Under the pieces are notes generated by a model. It was given only the letters and a program-made list of their open reading frames with translations, was not told the origin of the DNA and made no database searches. From assembly GCA_903891095.1 (NCBI GenBank), contig CAITDI010000035.1:1-64000 (forward strand): a DNA stretch of 64,000 nt, given 5' to 3'. Source of the DNA: an uncultured bacterium (lineage in GTDB: Bacteria; Planctomycetota; Phycisphaerae; Phycisphaerales; SM1A02). Each line of letters starts with the position of its first letter. The first letter of the stretch is position 1. Shown here piece by piece: positions 41,572-50,894 of this stretch. The position numbers and the translations under genes are program-made.

Positions 41572-42708
41572 TCAGCCGCCGAAACGCGTGCGGATCCGGT
41601 CGCGCAAATCGTCGAGCTTCGCGAGCCGCTCGCGCTTTCCGCCGTCGTCGAAGAGCGGCAGCTGCCCTGCCGTCTCCGTCACGCGGCTCGCGGCGAAACC
41701 GCACAGCCGCACCGCGCGCCAGCGCTTGGCGGAGAAGCTCGCGAGCAGCGCGCGCGCCGCGTCGCGCAGCTCGTGCGTGTGGTCGGTCGGCGACGGGAGC
41801 GTCTTCGCGTGCGTGTGCGTCTCGAAGTCGCTGAAGCGAATCTTGATCGCCACGGTCTGCGCGTAGAGCGACTTCGCGCGGAGGCGGCGCCCGACCTCAT
41901 CGGCCTGCGCGAGGAGCTTCGCCTCGATCGCCTGCACCGACACGATGTCCTCGATGAAGGTCTCCTCCTCGCCGACGGACTTCGCGGCGCGGTCGGTCTC
42001 CACCTCGCGCGAGTCGATGCCGTGGCTCAGCTGGAACCACCCGCGACCCGCGTCGCCGAAATCGAGCTCGAGCTGCTTGATGCCCGCGCGCTGCAGGTCG
42101 CCGAACGTCGCGTATCCGCGCGAACGCAGCTCCGCCGCCGCAACGGGCCCGACGCCCCACATGCGCTCGATCGAGAGCGGCGCGAGGCGATCGGCGAGGC
42201 CTTCCGCCTCGAGCACGACGAGCGCGTCGGGCTTCTCGAGATCGCTCGCGATCTTGGCGGCGAACTTGTTGGGCGCGACGCCGACCGAGCACGACAGCGC
42301 GAGCTCGCTGCGCACGGCGGCGCGGATCTCCTCGCCGATCCGGCGGCCCGTGCCGAAGATCGCGAGCGAGTCGGTCACGTCGATGAACGCCTCGTCGAGC
42401 GAGAGCGGCTCGATCTCCGGCGAATAGCGCCCGAAGATCGCGTGCATCGCGCGCGACGCGGCGGTGTACGCGTCGAAGCGCGGCTTGACCACGATCGCCT
42501 GCGGACAGAGACGCATCGCCTGCGACATCGGCATCGCGCTGCGGCAGCCGAATTTCCGCGATTCGTAGCTCGCGGCGCACACGACGCCGCGGCCTTCGCG
42601 GCCGCCGACGAGGACGGGCTTCCCGCGCAGCGACGGATCGTCGCGCTGCTCGACCGACGCGTAGAACGCGTCCATGTCGACGTGGAGGATGACGCGCGCG
42701 CGCTGCAC
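41572..42708 (-). CDS. dinB: DNA polymerase IV (Y family)
   Basis: Protein of 378 residues. Catalytic acidic residues are Asp11 and Asp13 (HVDMDAFYASVE) and Asp105-Glu106 (SLDEAFIDV). The helix-hairpin-helix MWGVGPVAAAELRSRG follows, then the little-finger domain, and near the end the sliding-clamp-binding motif QLPLF (about 349-353). It copies damaged DNA with low fidelity. The start is GTG at 42708, 16 bp after the stop of the binding-protein gene, so it may be read from that promoter. No LexA-type operator was recognised. Confidence 0.93.
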   Translation of the reverse strand: MQRARVILHVDMDAFYASVEQRDDPSLRGKPVLVGGREGRGVVCAASYESRKFGCRSAMPMSQAMRLCPQAIVVKPRFDAYTAASRAMHAIFGRYSPEIEPLSLDEAFIDVTDSLAIFGTGRRIGEEIRAAVRSELALSCSVGVAPNKFAAKIASDLEKPDALVVLEAEGLADRLAPLSIERMWGVGPVAAAELRSRGYATFGDLQRAGIKQLELDFGDAGRGWFQLSHGIDSREVETDRAAKSVGEEETFIEDIVSVQAIEAKLLAQADEVGRRLRAKSLYAQTVAIKIRFSDFETHTHAKTLPSPTDHTHELRDAARALLASFSAKRWRAVRLCGFAASRVTETAGQLPLFDDGGKRERLAKLDDLRDRIRTRFGG

Positions 42709-42724
42709 GAGGAAACACCTGCGC

Positions 42725-43774
42725 TCAGCGCGCCGTGCCCGCCTCGGTGTCCCACACGAAGAGCGACTGCACGTCGGGCATCTGCTTCGCGGTGCCGAGC
42801 TCGACGAGCTGCTTGCACATCTCCTCCCAGCGCGCGAAGCGCATGCCGCCGAGGCCGACGCGCTTGGTCTCGTCGTTCGCGATGAGCTTCGCCTGCTTGT
42901 CGGCGGCGAGGTTCATCGCCGCGAGATTCATGCCGGGATTGAGCCGCGTCATCGTCTCGTTGTACGGCTTGGGATTGTCGAGGTACGCGCGCCAGCCGGC
43001 GGCCATGGCCTTGACGAGCTTCTTGCAGAGGTCGCGATGCGCCTCGTAGTAGGCGCGCGTCGTCACGACCACGCCGTTGTACGGATCAAAGCCCGAATCG
43101 CCGAGCATGAACACGCGCGTCTTGACGCCCTGCAGTTCAAGCTGCACAGGCTCGGATGTGATGAAGCACTGCGACGCGAGCTTGGGATCGGCCGCGAAAC
43201 CAGCGAGATTTCCGCTGTACGGCACGACCTTGATCTTGCTGTCGGGGTACTGCTTGCTGATCCACCTGTAGTCGGCGTGCCCCTGCTCGATCGAGATCGT
43301 CGCGTCGGACTGCCAGAGCTCGTTGAGCGTGTTGTACGGCGACGACTCGTGCACCATCACGCCCATCGGCGTGCCCTGGTAGACGGCGAAGAGCGCGACC
43401 AGGTCGCCGCCCTGCTCGGCGAGCTCGACCACCTGCGGCGCAGCGACGACGGCGAACTCGACCTTGCCGCTCGCCGCAAGCTGCGGCGCGGGCACGCCGG
43501 GACCGCCCTGCACGATCTCGACCTCGATGCCTTCGTTCTGGAAGAGCGCCTTGTCCTGCGCCGCGTAGAAGCCGCCGAATTCAGGCTCGGCGACCCAGTT
43601 GAGCTGGAGCTTGACCTTCTCGAGCTTGGGCGTGGTCGAGCCGCCTTGCGCGACTTCGTTCGGCACCGGCGACTTGGCGCCATCGTCGCAGCCGACGAGC
43701 GCGGAGCAGACCGCGGCAACCGAGAGGAGTCCGAAGAGGGAGGATGCACCGTTGCGGAGAGCGTTCAAGAGCAT
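42725..43774 (-). CDS. ABC transporter substrate-binding lipoprotein (NMT1/THI5-like)
   Basis: Protein of 349 residues with a lipoprotein signal (LLSVAAVCSALVGC) and an NMT1/THI5-type binding domain: LQLNWVAEPEFGGFYAAQDKALF at the start of the fold, GVPAPQLAASG, then a PYSGNLAGFAADPK stretch. Relatives bind thiamine pyrimidines, riboflavin, sulfonates or nitrate; the opening stretch is most like the pyrimidine and riboflavin binders, but the ligand cannot be fixed. The ATPase and permease genes of the same system lie divergently at 43818-45439. TACACT stands six bases before the ATG. Confidence 0.85.
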   Translation of the reverse strand: MLLNALRNGASSLFGLLSVAAVCSALVGCDDGAKSPVPNEVAQGGSTTPKLEKVKLQLNWVAEPEFGGFYAAQDKALFQNEGIEVEIVQGGPGVPAPQLAASGKVEFAVVAAPQVVELAEQGGDLVALFAVYQGTPMGVMVHESSPYNTLNELWQSDATISIEQGHADYRWISKQYPDSKIKVVPYSGNLAGFAADPKLASQCFITSEPVQLELQGVKTRVFMLGDSGFDPYNGVVVTTRAYYEAHRDLCKKLVKAMAAGWRAYLDNPKPYNETMTRLNPGMNLAAMNLAADKQAKLIANDETKRVGLGGMRFARWEEMCKQLVELGTAKQMPDVQSLFVWDTEAGTAR

Positions 43775-43780
43775 CCGCGG

Positions 43781-43786
43781 AGTGTA
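43781..43786 (-). promoter_or_regulatory. Putative -10 box for the binding-protein gene
   Basis: TACACT on the minus strand, six bases before ATG 43774, with TTTCGC 17 bases further upstream as a possible -35 box. Confidence 0.45.
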
Positions 43787-43817
43787 AGGTGCTCGGGAAT
43801 CCCGCGAAACCCGCACG

Positions 43818-44588
43818 ATGCAGCCGCAGCACCCGACATCCCCGCAACGGCCCGTGCACATCCGCCTCGCGGGCGCATCGCGCTCGTTCGGAGCGGTCGC
43901 GGCGGTCGACGGCGTGTCGCTCTCGATCACGGCGCAGTCGTTCACCGCGCTCGTCGGCCCGTCGGGCTGCGGCAAGACCACGCTCATGCGCATGATGGGC
44001 GGGCTCGAGCAGGCAGACGCCGGCACGGTCGAGCGCGCGGGTGGGACGACGAGCTTCTGCTTTCAGGAGCCGCGCCTGCTCGCGTGGCGCACGATCGCGG
44101 AAAATGTCGCGCTGCCGCTGGAATTCGCGGGAGTCGAGCGGGACGAGCGCCGAGCACGCGCGCTCACGGCGCTCGAACTCGTGCGGCTCGCCGACGCGGA
44201 GGGGCTCTTTCCGCACCAGCTTTCGGGCGGCATGAAGATGCGCGCCTCGATCGCGCGCGCGCTCGTCTCGCGGCCGCAGCTGCTGCTGCTCGACGAGCCG
44301 TTCGGCGCGCTCGATGAAGTCACGCGCCACGAGCTCGACGCGGAGCTGCGCGCGCTGTGGGAACGCGAGCGCTTCACCGCGGTGCTGGTCACGCACTCGA
44401 TGCCTGAGGCCGCGTATCTCGCGGAACGCGTGGTCGTGTTCTCCCCGCGGCCCGCGCGCATCGTGGCGGACATCGCGACGCCGACCGTCGCGCGCGATGC
44501 GCGCGCATGGACGAGCGATGAGATCGGCGCATGCGTGCGCCAGGCGAGCACGGCGCTCCTGCATGCGATCGAGGAGGCGAGGCGATGA
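43818..44588 (+). CDS. ABC transporter ATP-binding protein (SsuB/TauB/ThiZ type)
   Basis: Protein of 256 residues with Walker A GPSGCGKTT (about 53-61), Q-loop CFQEPRLLAWRTI, signature LSGGMKMRASIARAL, Walker B LLLLDEPFGALDE and the H-loop VTHSMPEAAYLAERVVV. The FQEPRLLPW-like Q-loop is typical of nitrate, sulfonate and thiamine-pyrimidine importers. It powers uptake with the permease that follows, whose start overlaps this stop by four bases. Confidence 0.92.
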   Translation: MQPQHPTSPQRPVHIRLAGASRSFGAVAAVDGVSLSITAQSFTALVGPSGCGKTTLMRMMGGLEQADAGTVERAGGTTSFCFQEPRLLAWRTIAENVALPLEFAGVERDERRARALTALELVRLADAEGLFPHQLSGGMKMRASIARALVSRPQLLLLDEPFGALDEVTRHELDAELRALWERERFTAVLVTHSMPEAAYLAERVVVFSPRPARIVADIATPTVARDARAWTSDEIGACVRQASTALLHAIEEARR

Positions 44589-45439
44589 GCGGCGCGCAGC
44601 ACCGGCACGCGCAAGGCCACGCGCAAGGCCACTCGCAAGGCCACTCGCAAGGCCACGCGCAAACGAACCTGCGCACGCGCGCGATGCGCGCGCTCGCCCC
44701 ACTCGCGGCCGTCGTCGCCGCGATCGCCGCATGGGCGCTGTTCAAGCAGATGTTCGGCGTCAAGGACTTCGTGCTGCCGTCGCCGCTCGGCGTGCTGCAC
44801 GCGTTTACCGAGGATCCCGCGCCGTTCCTGCGCGGGACGCTGGAAACCGCGACCAGCGCGGGCATCGGCTTCGCGATCGCCGCGATCGGCGGCGTGCTCG
44901 TCGGCAGCGCGCTCTCGCTCTCGCGCGCGATCGAACGCAGCGTGTATCCGCTCACGCTGCTCTTTCAGATGGTTCCGCTGATCGCGATCGCGCCGCTGCT
45001 CGTGATCTGGTGCGGCTACGGCCGGCCCGCGATCGTGGCGAGCACCGCGATCGTCGCGATCTTTCCCGTGATCGCCAACACGCTCGCGGGACTTCGCGCG
45101 CGCGACGCGGGGCTCGACGAACTGTTCGCGATCCTCGGCGCGGGACGGCTGGCGACGTGGTGGAAGCTCGCGCTTCCGTCCGCGGTCCCGTCGATCGTCA
45201 CAGGCCTGCGCATCGCGGCCGGCCTCGCGACGATCGGCACGATCTCAGGCGAGTTCATCGCGGCCGAGGGCGGCGAACGCGCGCCGCTCGGCATGCTGAT
45301 CATGACCTCGCTGCGTCAGTTCAAGACCGACCGCGTGTTCGTGAGCGTCGTGCTCGCGGCGTGCGTGGGATTCGCGATGTTCGGCCTCGTGAGCCTCGCG
45401 AGCCGGGTGCTGCTCGCGCGCTGGATGCGCGGACGCTGA
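44585..45439 (+). CDS. ABC transporter permease (SsuC/TauC type) with His-rich amino terminus
   Basis: Protein of 284 residues with six membrane segments and the permease EAA loop (AGLRARDAGLDELFAILGAG). The first 22 residues are unusual: repeated QGH units (four from tandem 12-bp DNA repeats) give seven histidines before the first membrane segment at about 32-50. Such a cytoplasmic His-rich tail could bind metal or may be a chance product of repeat expansion. The ATG overlaps the ATPase stop (ATGA). Confidence 0.88.
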   Translation: MSGAQHRHAQGHAQGHSQGHSQGHAQTNLRTRAMRALAPLAAVVAAIAAWALFKQMFGVKDFVLPSPLGVLHAFTEDPAPFLRGTLETATSAGIGFAIAAIGGVLVGSALSLSRAIERSVYPLTLLFQMVPLIAIAPLLVIWCGYGRPAIVASTAIVAIFPVIANTLAGLRARDAGLDELFAILGAGRLATWWKLALPSAVPSIVTGLRIAAGLATIGTISGEFIAAEGGERAPLGMLIMTSLRQFKTDRVFVSVVLAACVGFAMFGLVSLASRVLLARWMRGR

Positions 45440-45463
45440 TGCGGTTCCCGACGCGCGGCGCGC

Positions 45464-47392
45464 TCACGCCGCCGTCCTGAACTGCGCGAGCGTTCCCTTG
45501 ATCGAACCGACCTGATCGCTGGTCTCGCTCGCGGCGGCCGCGAGTTCCTCGCTTGCCGCGGCGTTGGCCTGCGTGGTCTGGTCGATCTCCTGCATGCTGC
45601 CCGCGACGCCCTTGAGCGCGTCGGCCTGCTCGCGGCTCGCCGTCGAGATCGACGTGAGCAGCTGCGCGACCTCGCGCGAACCGCCGACGATGCGGCCGAA
45701 GACATCCTCGACATCGCCGACAAGCTTGACGCCGGTCTCGGCGCGCGTGCCCGATTCCTCGATCAACGCGGCGGTATCGCGCGCGGCCTCGGCCGAACGC
45801 ATCGCCAGGCTGCGGACTTCCTGCGCGACGACGGCGAATCCGCGGCCAGCGTCGCCCGCGCGCGCGGCCTCGACCGCGGCGTTGAGCGCGAGCAGGTTGG
45901 TCTGGAACGCGATCTCGTCGATCACGCGGATGATGCTCGCGATCTTCTCGCTCGACGTGCGGATGCCGTCCATCGCGGTCACGAGATCCTTCATGCGCGC
46001 GGCGCCGCCGTCGGCGTCGGTGCGCGCGCGCTCGGCGATTCCCGAGGCATTGACCGAGCTCTGCGCGGACTTCGCGACCATTGCGCTGAGTTCCTCGATG
46101 CTCGCGGTCACCTGCTCGAGCGTCGCGGCCTGCTCGCTCGCGTCGTTGGCGATCGTGCGGCTGGTCTCGTTGATCTTCTCTGCGCCGCCCGCAAGGTCGT
46201 GGGTCTGCGTGCGCACGGCGTCGATGCTCTTGGCGATCTTCGCGGCAAACGCGTTGAAGCCACGCGCGACCGAGCCGAACTCGTCGGTGCGCGAATCGTC
46301 GAGCCGGCGCGTGAGGTCGCCCTCGCCCGACGCGATGTCCTCGAGTGCGGAACCGACCGTGCGCAACGGACGCACGATGCCGCGCACGAGCACGAACGCG
46401 AGGCCGATCGCAGCGAGCGATGCGACTCCCGCGGCTCCGGCGATCACGGACAGCGACTTCCCTGCCTGCGCCTCGGCCTCGGCGCTGCGCGCCGACATGC
46501 CCTGCGACGCAACGCCCGCGACCTCGATCGAGAGGTTGATCATCTTCTCGGCCGAGAGTTCGTACGCGGTCTCTGCCGCGGTGAGCGCGACGGTCTCATC
46601 GAAGTACGCGCGGATGTCCTTGCCGAACGTCGCGGTGCACGCGCGTGCCTTGCTCGAGAGCGTTCCGTCGCCGGCCGCGCTCGGCACGTCGAACGCACCC
46701 GTCGCGAGCATGCGCGCGGTCGCCTCTTCCTGCGACTTGAGGCTCTCCTCCATCTGCTTGCGGCAGTCGTCCGCGGGCGCGCCGTTGCGCATGCGCTCGA
46801 GGTGGAAGAGCGCGCCGAGCATGCCGATGCTCGACTCCATGCAGCCGTCGGCGGCCTCCCACTTCTTGTTCAGGCCGCTGTTCCAGGCGATGTTGGCGTC
46901 GGGGTTCTTCTCGAGGTCCTCGACCTGGCCGTCGCCGATCGTCTCGAGCTCGGGGCCGAACGCGACGAGCGCCGCGCTCGACGCGGTGAACGCATCGTGA
47001 AGGCGCGTCCACGACGCATGGCGATCGAGCAGCGCCGCAAGCTTGTGCGAGTAGTCGTCGCGCACCGCGCGGAACTTCGCGAGCTGCTCCGCCGGAAGCC
47101 GTTCCGCCGCCATGGCCTTGTCGAAGTCCGCGCGCGCAAGCTCGCCGTGCTCGGTCACGTCGGCGAGATCCTTCTGGTCGTTCGTGCGAAGGAGGCTCGC
47201 CACATGGCGCATCTGCTCGCCGGTGTTGCACGCGCCCTCGAGGCTCTTGCCCGCGGTGGTCCACGTCGGGCCCGAGACCTCGCCAAGATCCGTGCGCAGC
47301 TTGGACACGCCCCACCAGCCGATCGCGCCGCAGGCGACGACGAGCGAGATGGATGCGATCGAGACGAAGGAGATCTTGGTTGCGATTTTCAT
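45464..47392 (-). CDS. Methyl-accepting chemotaxis protein
   Basis: Protein of 642 residues: membrane segment at about 8-28, periplasmic sensor of about 280 residues (four-helix type with a CxxxM-rich helix), second membrane segment, HAMP domain ([26 protein letters not shown]), then the signalling coiled coil with the conserved hairpin tip [37 protein letters not shown]. It passes ligand signals to CheA/CheW. The carboxy end lacks a CheR-tethering pentapeptide. No che genes are nearby. It follows the porin gene's start region divided by the porin ORF itself, so it is likely transcribed separately or with it. Confidence 0.93.
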   Translation of the reverse strand: MKIATKISFVSIASISLVVACGAIGWWGVSKLRTDLGEVSGPTWTTAGKSLEGACNTGEQMRHVASLLRTNDQKDLADVTEHGELARADFDKAMAAERLPAEQLAKFRAVRDDYSHKLAALLDRHASWTRLHDAFTASSAALVAFGPELETIGDGQVEDLEKNPDANIAWNSGLNKKWEAADGCMESSIGMLGALFHLERMRNGAPADDCRKQMEESLKSQEEATARMLATGAFDVPSAAGDGTLSSKARACTATFGKDIRAYFDETVALTAAETAYELSAEKMINLSIEVAGVASQGMSARSAEAEAQAGKSLSVIAGAAGVASLAAIGLAFVLVRGIVRPLRTVGSALEDIASGEGDLTRRLDDSRTDEFGSVARGFNAFAAKIAKSIDAVRTQTHDLAGGAEKINETSRTIANDASEQAATLEQVTASIEELSAMVAKSAQSSVNASGIAERARTDADGGAARMKDLVTAMDGIRTSSEKIASIIRVIDEIAFQTNLLALNAAVEAARAGDAGRGFAVVAQEVRSLAMRSAEAARDTAALIEESGTRAETGVKLVGDVEDVFGRIVGGSREVAQLLTSISTASREQADALKGVAGSMQEIDQTTQANAAASEELAAAASETSDQVGSIKGTLAQFRTAA

Positions 47393-47429
47393 GTTGTTTC
47401 CATTGCTTTCCGCAGGCGAGCCGGGTGGT

Positions 47430-48905
47430 TCAGAAGGTGAAGGTGCAGCGGATCGTGCCGACGAGCGAGTCGTCGGTCTGTCCGCCGGAGGGATTGCCGA
47501 ACCACTGCAGGTCGGGCTTGATGTGCACGCAGGGCGTGAGGACAAAGTCGTAGTAGAGCTCGAGCGCGCATTCGTTCGTGCCAAAGCCCGCGGAGGGGCT
47601 GTTGCTGAAGTCGACGATCGACAGGTACACGCCAGCGGAGTCGTCGTCGCGGCCGTCGAAGGTTCCGACGATCGACGAGCCGATCGCGTACTGGCCAGCG
47701 ACGGCGCTCACATCCGCATTCGCGAAGCCGAGCTGGCCGAACATCCAAAGACCGCGGCGATCGCACGCGTTGTCGCACTTCACGCCGTCGGGCTTCCAGA
47801 GCCGCGCTTCGGCGAGCGCGTAGAAGCCACCGGTTCCGTCGGCGGTTCCCCCGTCGAACGTGCCGAACTGACCCGTGTGCCACCACGCGCCGACCGCGGC
47901 GCGCACGGCGGTCAGCGGACCAGCCTCGGCGAACGTGACGCCCGCCTCGCCGATCATGAACCAGTCGTCGGACTGGTCGTCGCTGAAGAAGGTCGCCGGT
48001 CCGCGCGAACCCGTCGGAATGCCGTCGGCCGCGCTCGCGCCGTCGTAGATGCCCGCGCCGATGTACACGTTTTCCGTGGGATACACGAAGAGATTCGCGC
48101 TGGTCGAGGGATTGGGATACGTCGGCAGCGCGAAGATCGCCGGCGAGAAGCCCGCGCTCGCGTTGATGAACCCGCCGGCCGCGCCGATGTAGGCGAACTC
48201 GCTGTTCGCGTCGACCTTGCCGACCTTCAGGCGCAGCGCGCGGCTTGCGAACCACTGCTCGTACCAGAGCTGCGAAAGCTGCGTGATGCTGCCGTTGATC
48301 GCGATGTTCGAATACGTCTGGTATCCGCCATTGGTGATTCCACCGCCGCTGCTGTTCGCGGTCTGGAAGTCGGCGAAGACGGTGCCGCCGGCGAGGCCGG
48401 CGAGTTTCTCGAGGTCGAGCGCGAGATTGAGGTCCACGAGAAAGCGGAACGCGCTCGTCTCTGCCGTGCCGCCGCGGAAGACCTTCGACCACTCGGTCAC
48501 CGCCGATCCGCTGAACTTGACGCCTGCATCCTCGAGCGAGGTCCGCGTGCCCGCCCAGTCGCCGGTCGCGCGGGACCATTGGGGCCACGGCTTGTGGCCG
48601 AACCACTCGCGCGCGGACTCGCCTGACGTCGCGGCTGCTGCGGCGGCGCGATCGCGCGCGCCAGGCTCCTGCCCCGAAAGGACGGGCGGCAAGCCCGCAG
48701 CAGCGGCAGGCACGAGTTCCGCAGCGTCGGTGACATCGGTGACGCCCGTCACCTTGACGCCGTCGTCGTCGTCGTCATCAACGTGCCGATCGACGGATCC
48801 TGCGTTCGGAGCGCTCTCGGCGATGGCCCGAGGCGAAACAGCGGACGCGATCGCGGTAGCGATGCAAGACGACGCGAAAAAGGCATGGATGGATCGGTGT
48901 TGCAT
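47430..48905 (-). CDS. OprB-family carbohydrate-selective porin
   Basis: Protein of 491 residues with a signal peptide, an Asp-rich linker (VDDDDDDG), then the OprB pattern: [23 protein letters not shown] at the start of the barrel, later QLWYEQWF, and a terminal TIRCTFTF that ends in Phe, as outer-membrane barrels usually do. It would let sugars across an outer membrane, which supports a Gram-negative-type envelope. Located directly upstream of the chemoreceptor gene on the same strand (37-bp gap), so an operon linking sugar uptake and sensing is plausible. Confidence 0.88.
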   Translation of the reverse strand: MQHRSIHAFFASSCIATAIASAVSPRAIAESAPNAGSVDRHVDDDDDDGVKVTGVTDVTDAAELVPAAAAGLPPVLSGQEPGARDRAAAAAATSGESAREWFGHKPWPQWSRATGDWAGTRTSLEDAGVKFSGSAVTEWSKVFRGGTAETSAFRFLVDLNLALDLEKLAGLAGGTVFADFQTANSSGGGITNGGYQTYSNIAINGSITQLSQLWYEQWFASRALRLKVGKVDANSEFAYIGAAGGFINASAGFSPAIFALPTYPNPSTSANLFVYPTENVYIGAGIYDGASAADGIPTGSRGPATFFSDDQSDDWFMIGEAGVTFAEAGPLTAVRAAVGAWWHTGQFGTFDGGTADGTGGFYALAEARLWKPDGVKCDNACDRRGLWMFGQLGFANADVSAVAGQYAIGSSIVGTFDGRDDDSAGVYLSIVDFSNSPSAGFGTNECALELYYDFVLTPCVHIKPDLQWFGNPSGGQTDDSLVGTIRCTFTF

Positions 48906-49063
48906 AGTGGCCCCTGGAACTCTTGCGGCAAATGCCGCGGCGCACGGATCGGCACAGGAAACCCTCCGCTTCACGAGTTGGACCTGAACGGGGTACTTGC
49001 CCGCCCTACACTGCGCGGCTCGTCCCGGCTTCCGTCAAACCGCAGTCCATTCGGCCCTCCACC

Positions 49064-50152
49064 GTGCTCCTCGCCACCGCCGTCTTCTCCCCGCTCGCCT
49101 ACTGGCCGATCCTCGCGACCTTCCTGGGAGGCGTCGCGCTGCTGCTGGCGCTGGACCTGTTCGTGATCGAGCGACTGACCCACACGGCGGCGCCGACCGC
49201 GGACGACCAGCGCAAGCGCTTTCGGATCTCGGTGGCGTGGACGCTGATCTGCGTCGCAGCCGCGCTTGTCACCGCGGGCCTGCTCCGCTGGTTCGCGCTG
49301 CATGAGCTGACCGCGCACCCTGAGCTCCTCGCAGGAACGAACTACGCCAAGCTCACGCCCGAAACCGCGTCGGGCGCGTTCTTCCTCGAGTTCGTCACCG
49401 CGTACCTGGTCGAGATCTCGCTCTCGGTCGACAACCTGTTCGTCTTCCTCGTGATCTTCCGCTACTTCGCGCTCGATCACGACAAGCAGCACCGCGTGCT
49501 GTTCTGGGGCATCGTGGGCGCGGTGCTGTTCCGCGCGATCTTCATCGGCGTCGGCGCCGCGCTCGTCGGCTACGCGTGGGTGCTGTTTGCGATGGGCGTG
49601 TTCCTCGTGATCACGGGCGTGCGCCTGGTCGCGAGCGAGGAGAAGCAGCTCGAGCCCGAGAAGAACCCCTTCATCAAGCTGCTCGCGGGAATCATGCCCG
49701 TCGCGCCGAGGTTCGATGGGACGCGGTTCTTCACCATGCTCGACGGCAAGCGCGCGGCGACGCCGCTCCTGGTCGCGCTCGTCGTGATCGAGACCACCGA
49801 CATCGCCTTCGCGGTCGACTCGGTGCCCGCGGTGCTCTCGATCTCGCAGGAGCCGTTCATCGCGTTCGGCTCGAACATCTGCGCGATCCTCGGCCTGCGC
49901 GCGATGTTCTTCGTGGTCGCCGAGGCGATGCAGAAGTTCCACCTGCTCAAGTACGGCCTCGGCCTCGTGCTCGTGTGGGTCGGACTCAAGATGACCGCGC
50001 TGCCGTATCTCCTCGACGACGCGCACCTGCCCGCGTGGATCTCGCTCTGCGTGATCGCCGCGCTCATCGGCGGCACGATGCTGCTCTCGATGATCATCCC
50101 GCAGCGCGAGGCAGAGAGCGGACCGGATCAGAAGGAACCGACGCATGACTGA
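49064..50152 (+). CDS. TerC-family integral membrane protein
   Basis: Protein of about 362 residues with eight or nine membrane segments. Two repeats of the family motif are visible: EISLSVDNLFVFLVIF and ETTDIAFAVDSVPAVLSI, with the paired acidic residues in the membrane. TerC/Alx/MeeF proteins export manganese or help metalate secreted enzymes. The start is uncertain: GTG at 49064 is used here. A TACACT box lies at 49007-49012, but the in-frame codon nine bases later is GTC, not a normal start. No yybP-ykoY riboswitch fits in the short leader. First gene of a six-gene run. Confidence 0.85.
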   Translation: MLLATAVFSPLAYWPILATFLGGVALLLALDLFVIERLTHTAAPTADDQRKRFRISVAWTLICVAAALVTAGLLRWFALHELTAHPELLAGTNYAKLTPETASGAFFLEFVTAYLVEISLSVDNLFVFLVIFRYFALDHDKQHRVLFWGIVGAVLFRAIFIGVGAALVGYAWVLFAMGVFLVITGVRLVASEEKQLEPEKNPFIKLLAGIMPVAPRFDGTRFFTMLDGKRAATPLLVALVVIETTDIAFAVDSVPAVLSISQEPFIAFGSNICAILGLRAMFFVVAEAMQKFHLLKYGLGLVLVWVGLKMTALPYLLDDAHLPAWISLCVIAALIGGTMLLSMIIPQREAESGPDQKEPTHD

Positions 50153-50894
50153 CCTCCTCCACCAGTTCGTCCGCTGCTTCACCGAGACCAAGGACGTGCT
50201 CGCCGAGATCTTCGGCGCGCTCGGGCCGTGGACCTACGTGGTGCTCTTCGGCATCGTGTTCGCGGAGACGGGCCTCGTCGTCATGCCGCTGCTGCCCGGC
50301 GATTCGCTGCTGTTCGCGACGGGCGCGCTCGCGGGCATGGGCCACCTCGATCCGTGGGTCGCGGCGGCGACGATCTTCTGCGCCGCGCTGATCGGCGACA
50401 ACGTCAACTACCGCATCGGCCGCGCGGTCGGGCCGCGCGCGTTCACCGGGCGCTACAAGTGGCTCAAGCGCGAGCACCTCGAGAAGACCCACGCGTTCTT
50501 CGAGAAGCACGGGCAGAAGGCCGTGATCGTCGCGCGCTTCGCGCCGATCGTGCGCACGTTCTCGCCGTTCGTCGCGGGCGTGGGCGCGATGCCGTACGGG
50601 CGGTTCCTGCTTTCGAGCGTGATCGGCGCGGCCATCTGGGTCGGCGCGTTCGTCGGCGCGGGCTACTTCTTCGGCAACCTTCCGTTCGTCGAGAAGCACT
50701 TCACCAAGATCGTGCTCGCGATCGTGTTCGTCAGCCTGATCCCCGTGATCTACGGCTGGTGGAGCGCGCGCAAGGCGATCGCGACGCCCGGCAGCGGCGG
50801 CAAGCAGACGGCCAACATGGCATCGGAAAACAAGGCGTCGGAAAGCAAGGCATCGGGAAACAAGTCATCGGGCAAGAAGGAAACGGCCAACTGA
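50145..50894 (+). CDS. DedA-family membrane protein
   Basis: Protein of 249 residues with the DedA/VTT layout: FAETGLVVMPLLPGDSLLFATGALAG, the conserved GDNVNYRIGRAVG and a re-entrant FIRTFSPFVAGVGAMPY-like loop (here VRTFSPFVAG). Members move undecaprenyl phosphate or other lipids across the membrane. The tail has repeated Lys/Ser/Glu units (SENKASESKASGNKSSG). It overlaps terC by eight bases and the next permease gene by one (TGATG). Confidence 0.9.
   Translation: MTDLLHQFVRCFTETKDVLAEIFGALGPWTYVVLFGIVFAETGLVVMPLLPGDSLLFATGALAGMGHLDPWVAAATIFCAALIGDNVNYRIGRAVGPRAFTGRYKWLKREHLEKTHAFFEKHGQKAVIVARFAPIVRTFSPFVAGVGAMPYGRFLLSSVIGAAIWVGAFVGAGYFFGNLPFVEKHFTKIVLAIVFVSLIPVIYGWWSARKAIATPGSGGKQTANMASENKASESKASGNKSSGKKETAN

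Noticed and set aside
43775-43817. TPP or FMN riboswitch before the NMT1/THI5-type ABC genes
   Set aside because: The divergent gap is only 43 bases, too short for either.
49007-49063. Manganese (yybP-ykoY) riboswitch before terC
   Set aside because: The leader between the -10 box and the likely start is only about 50 bases and lacks the riboswitch core.
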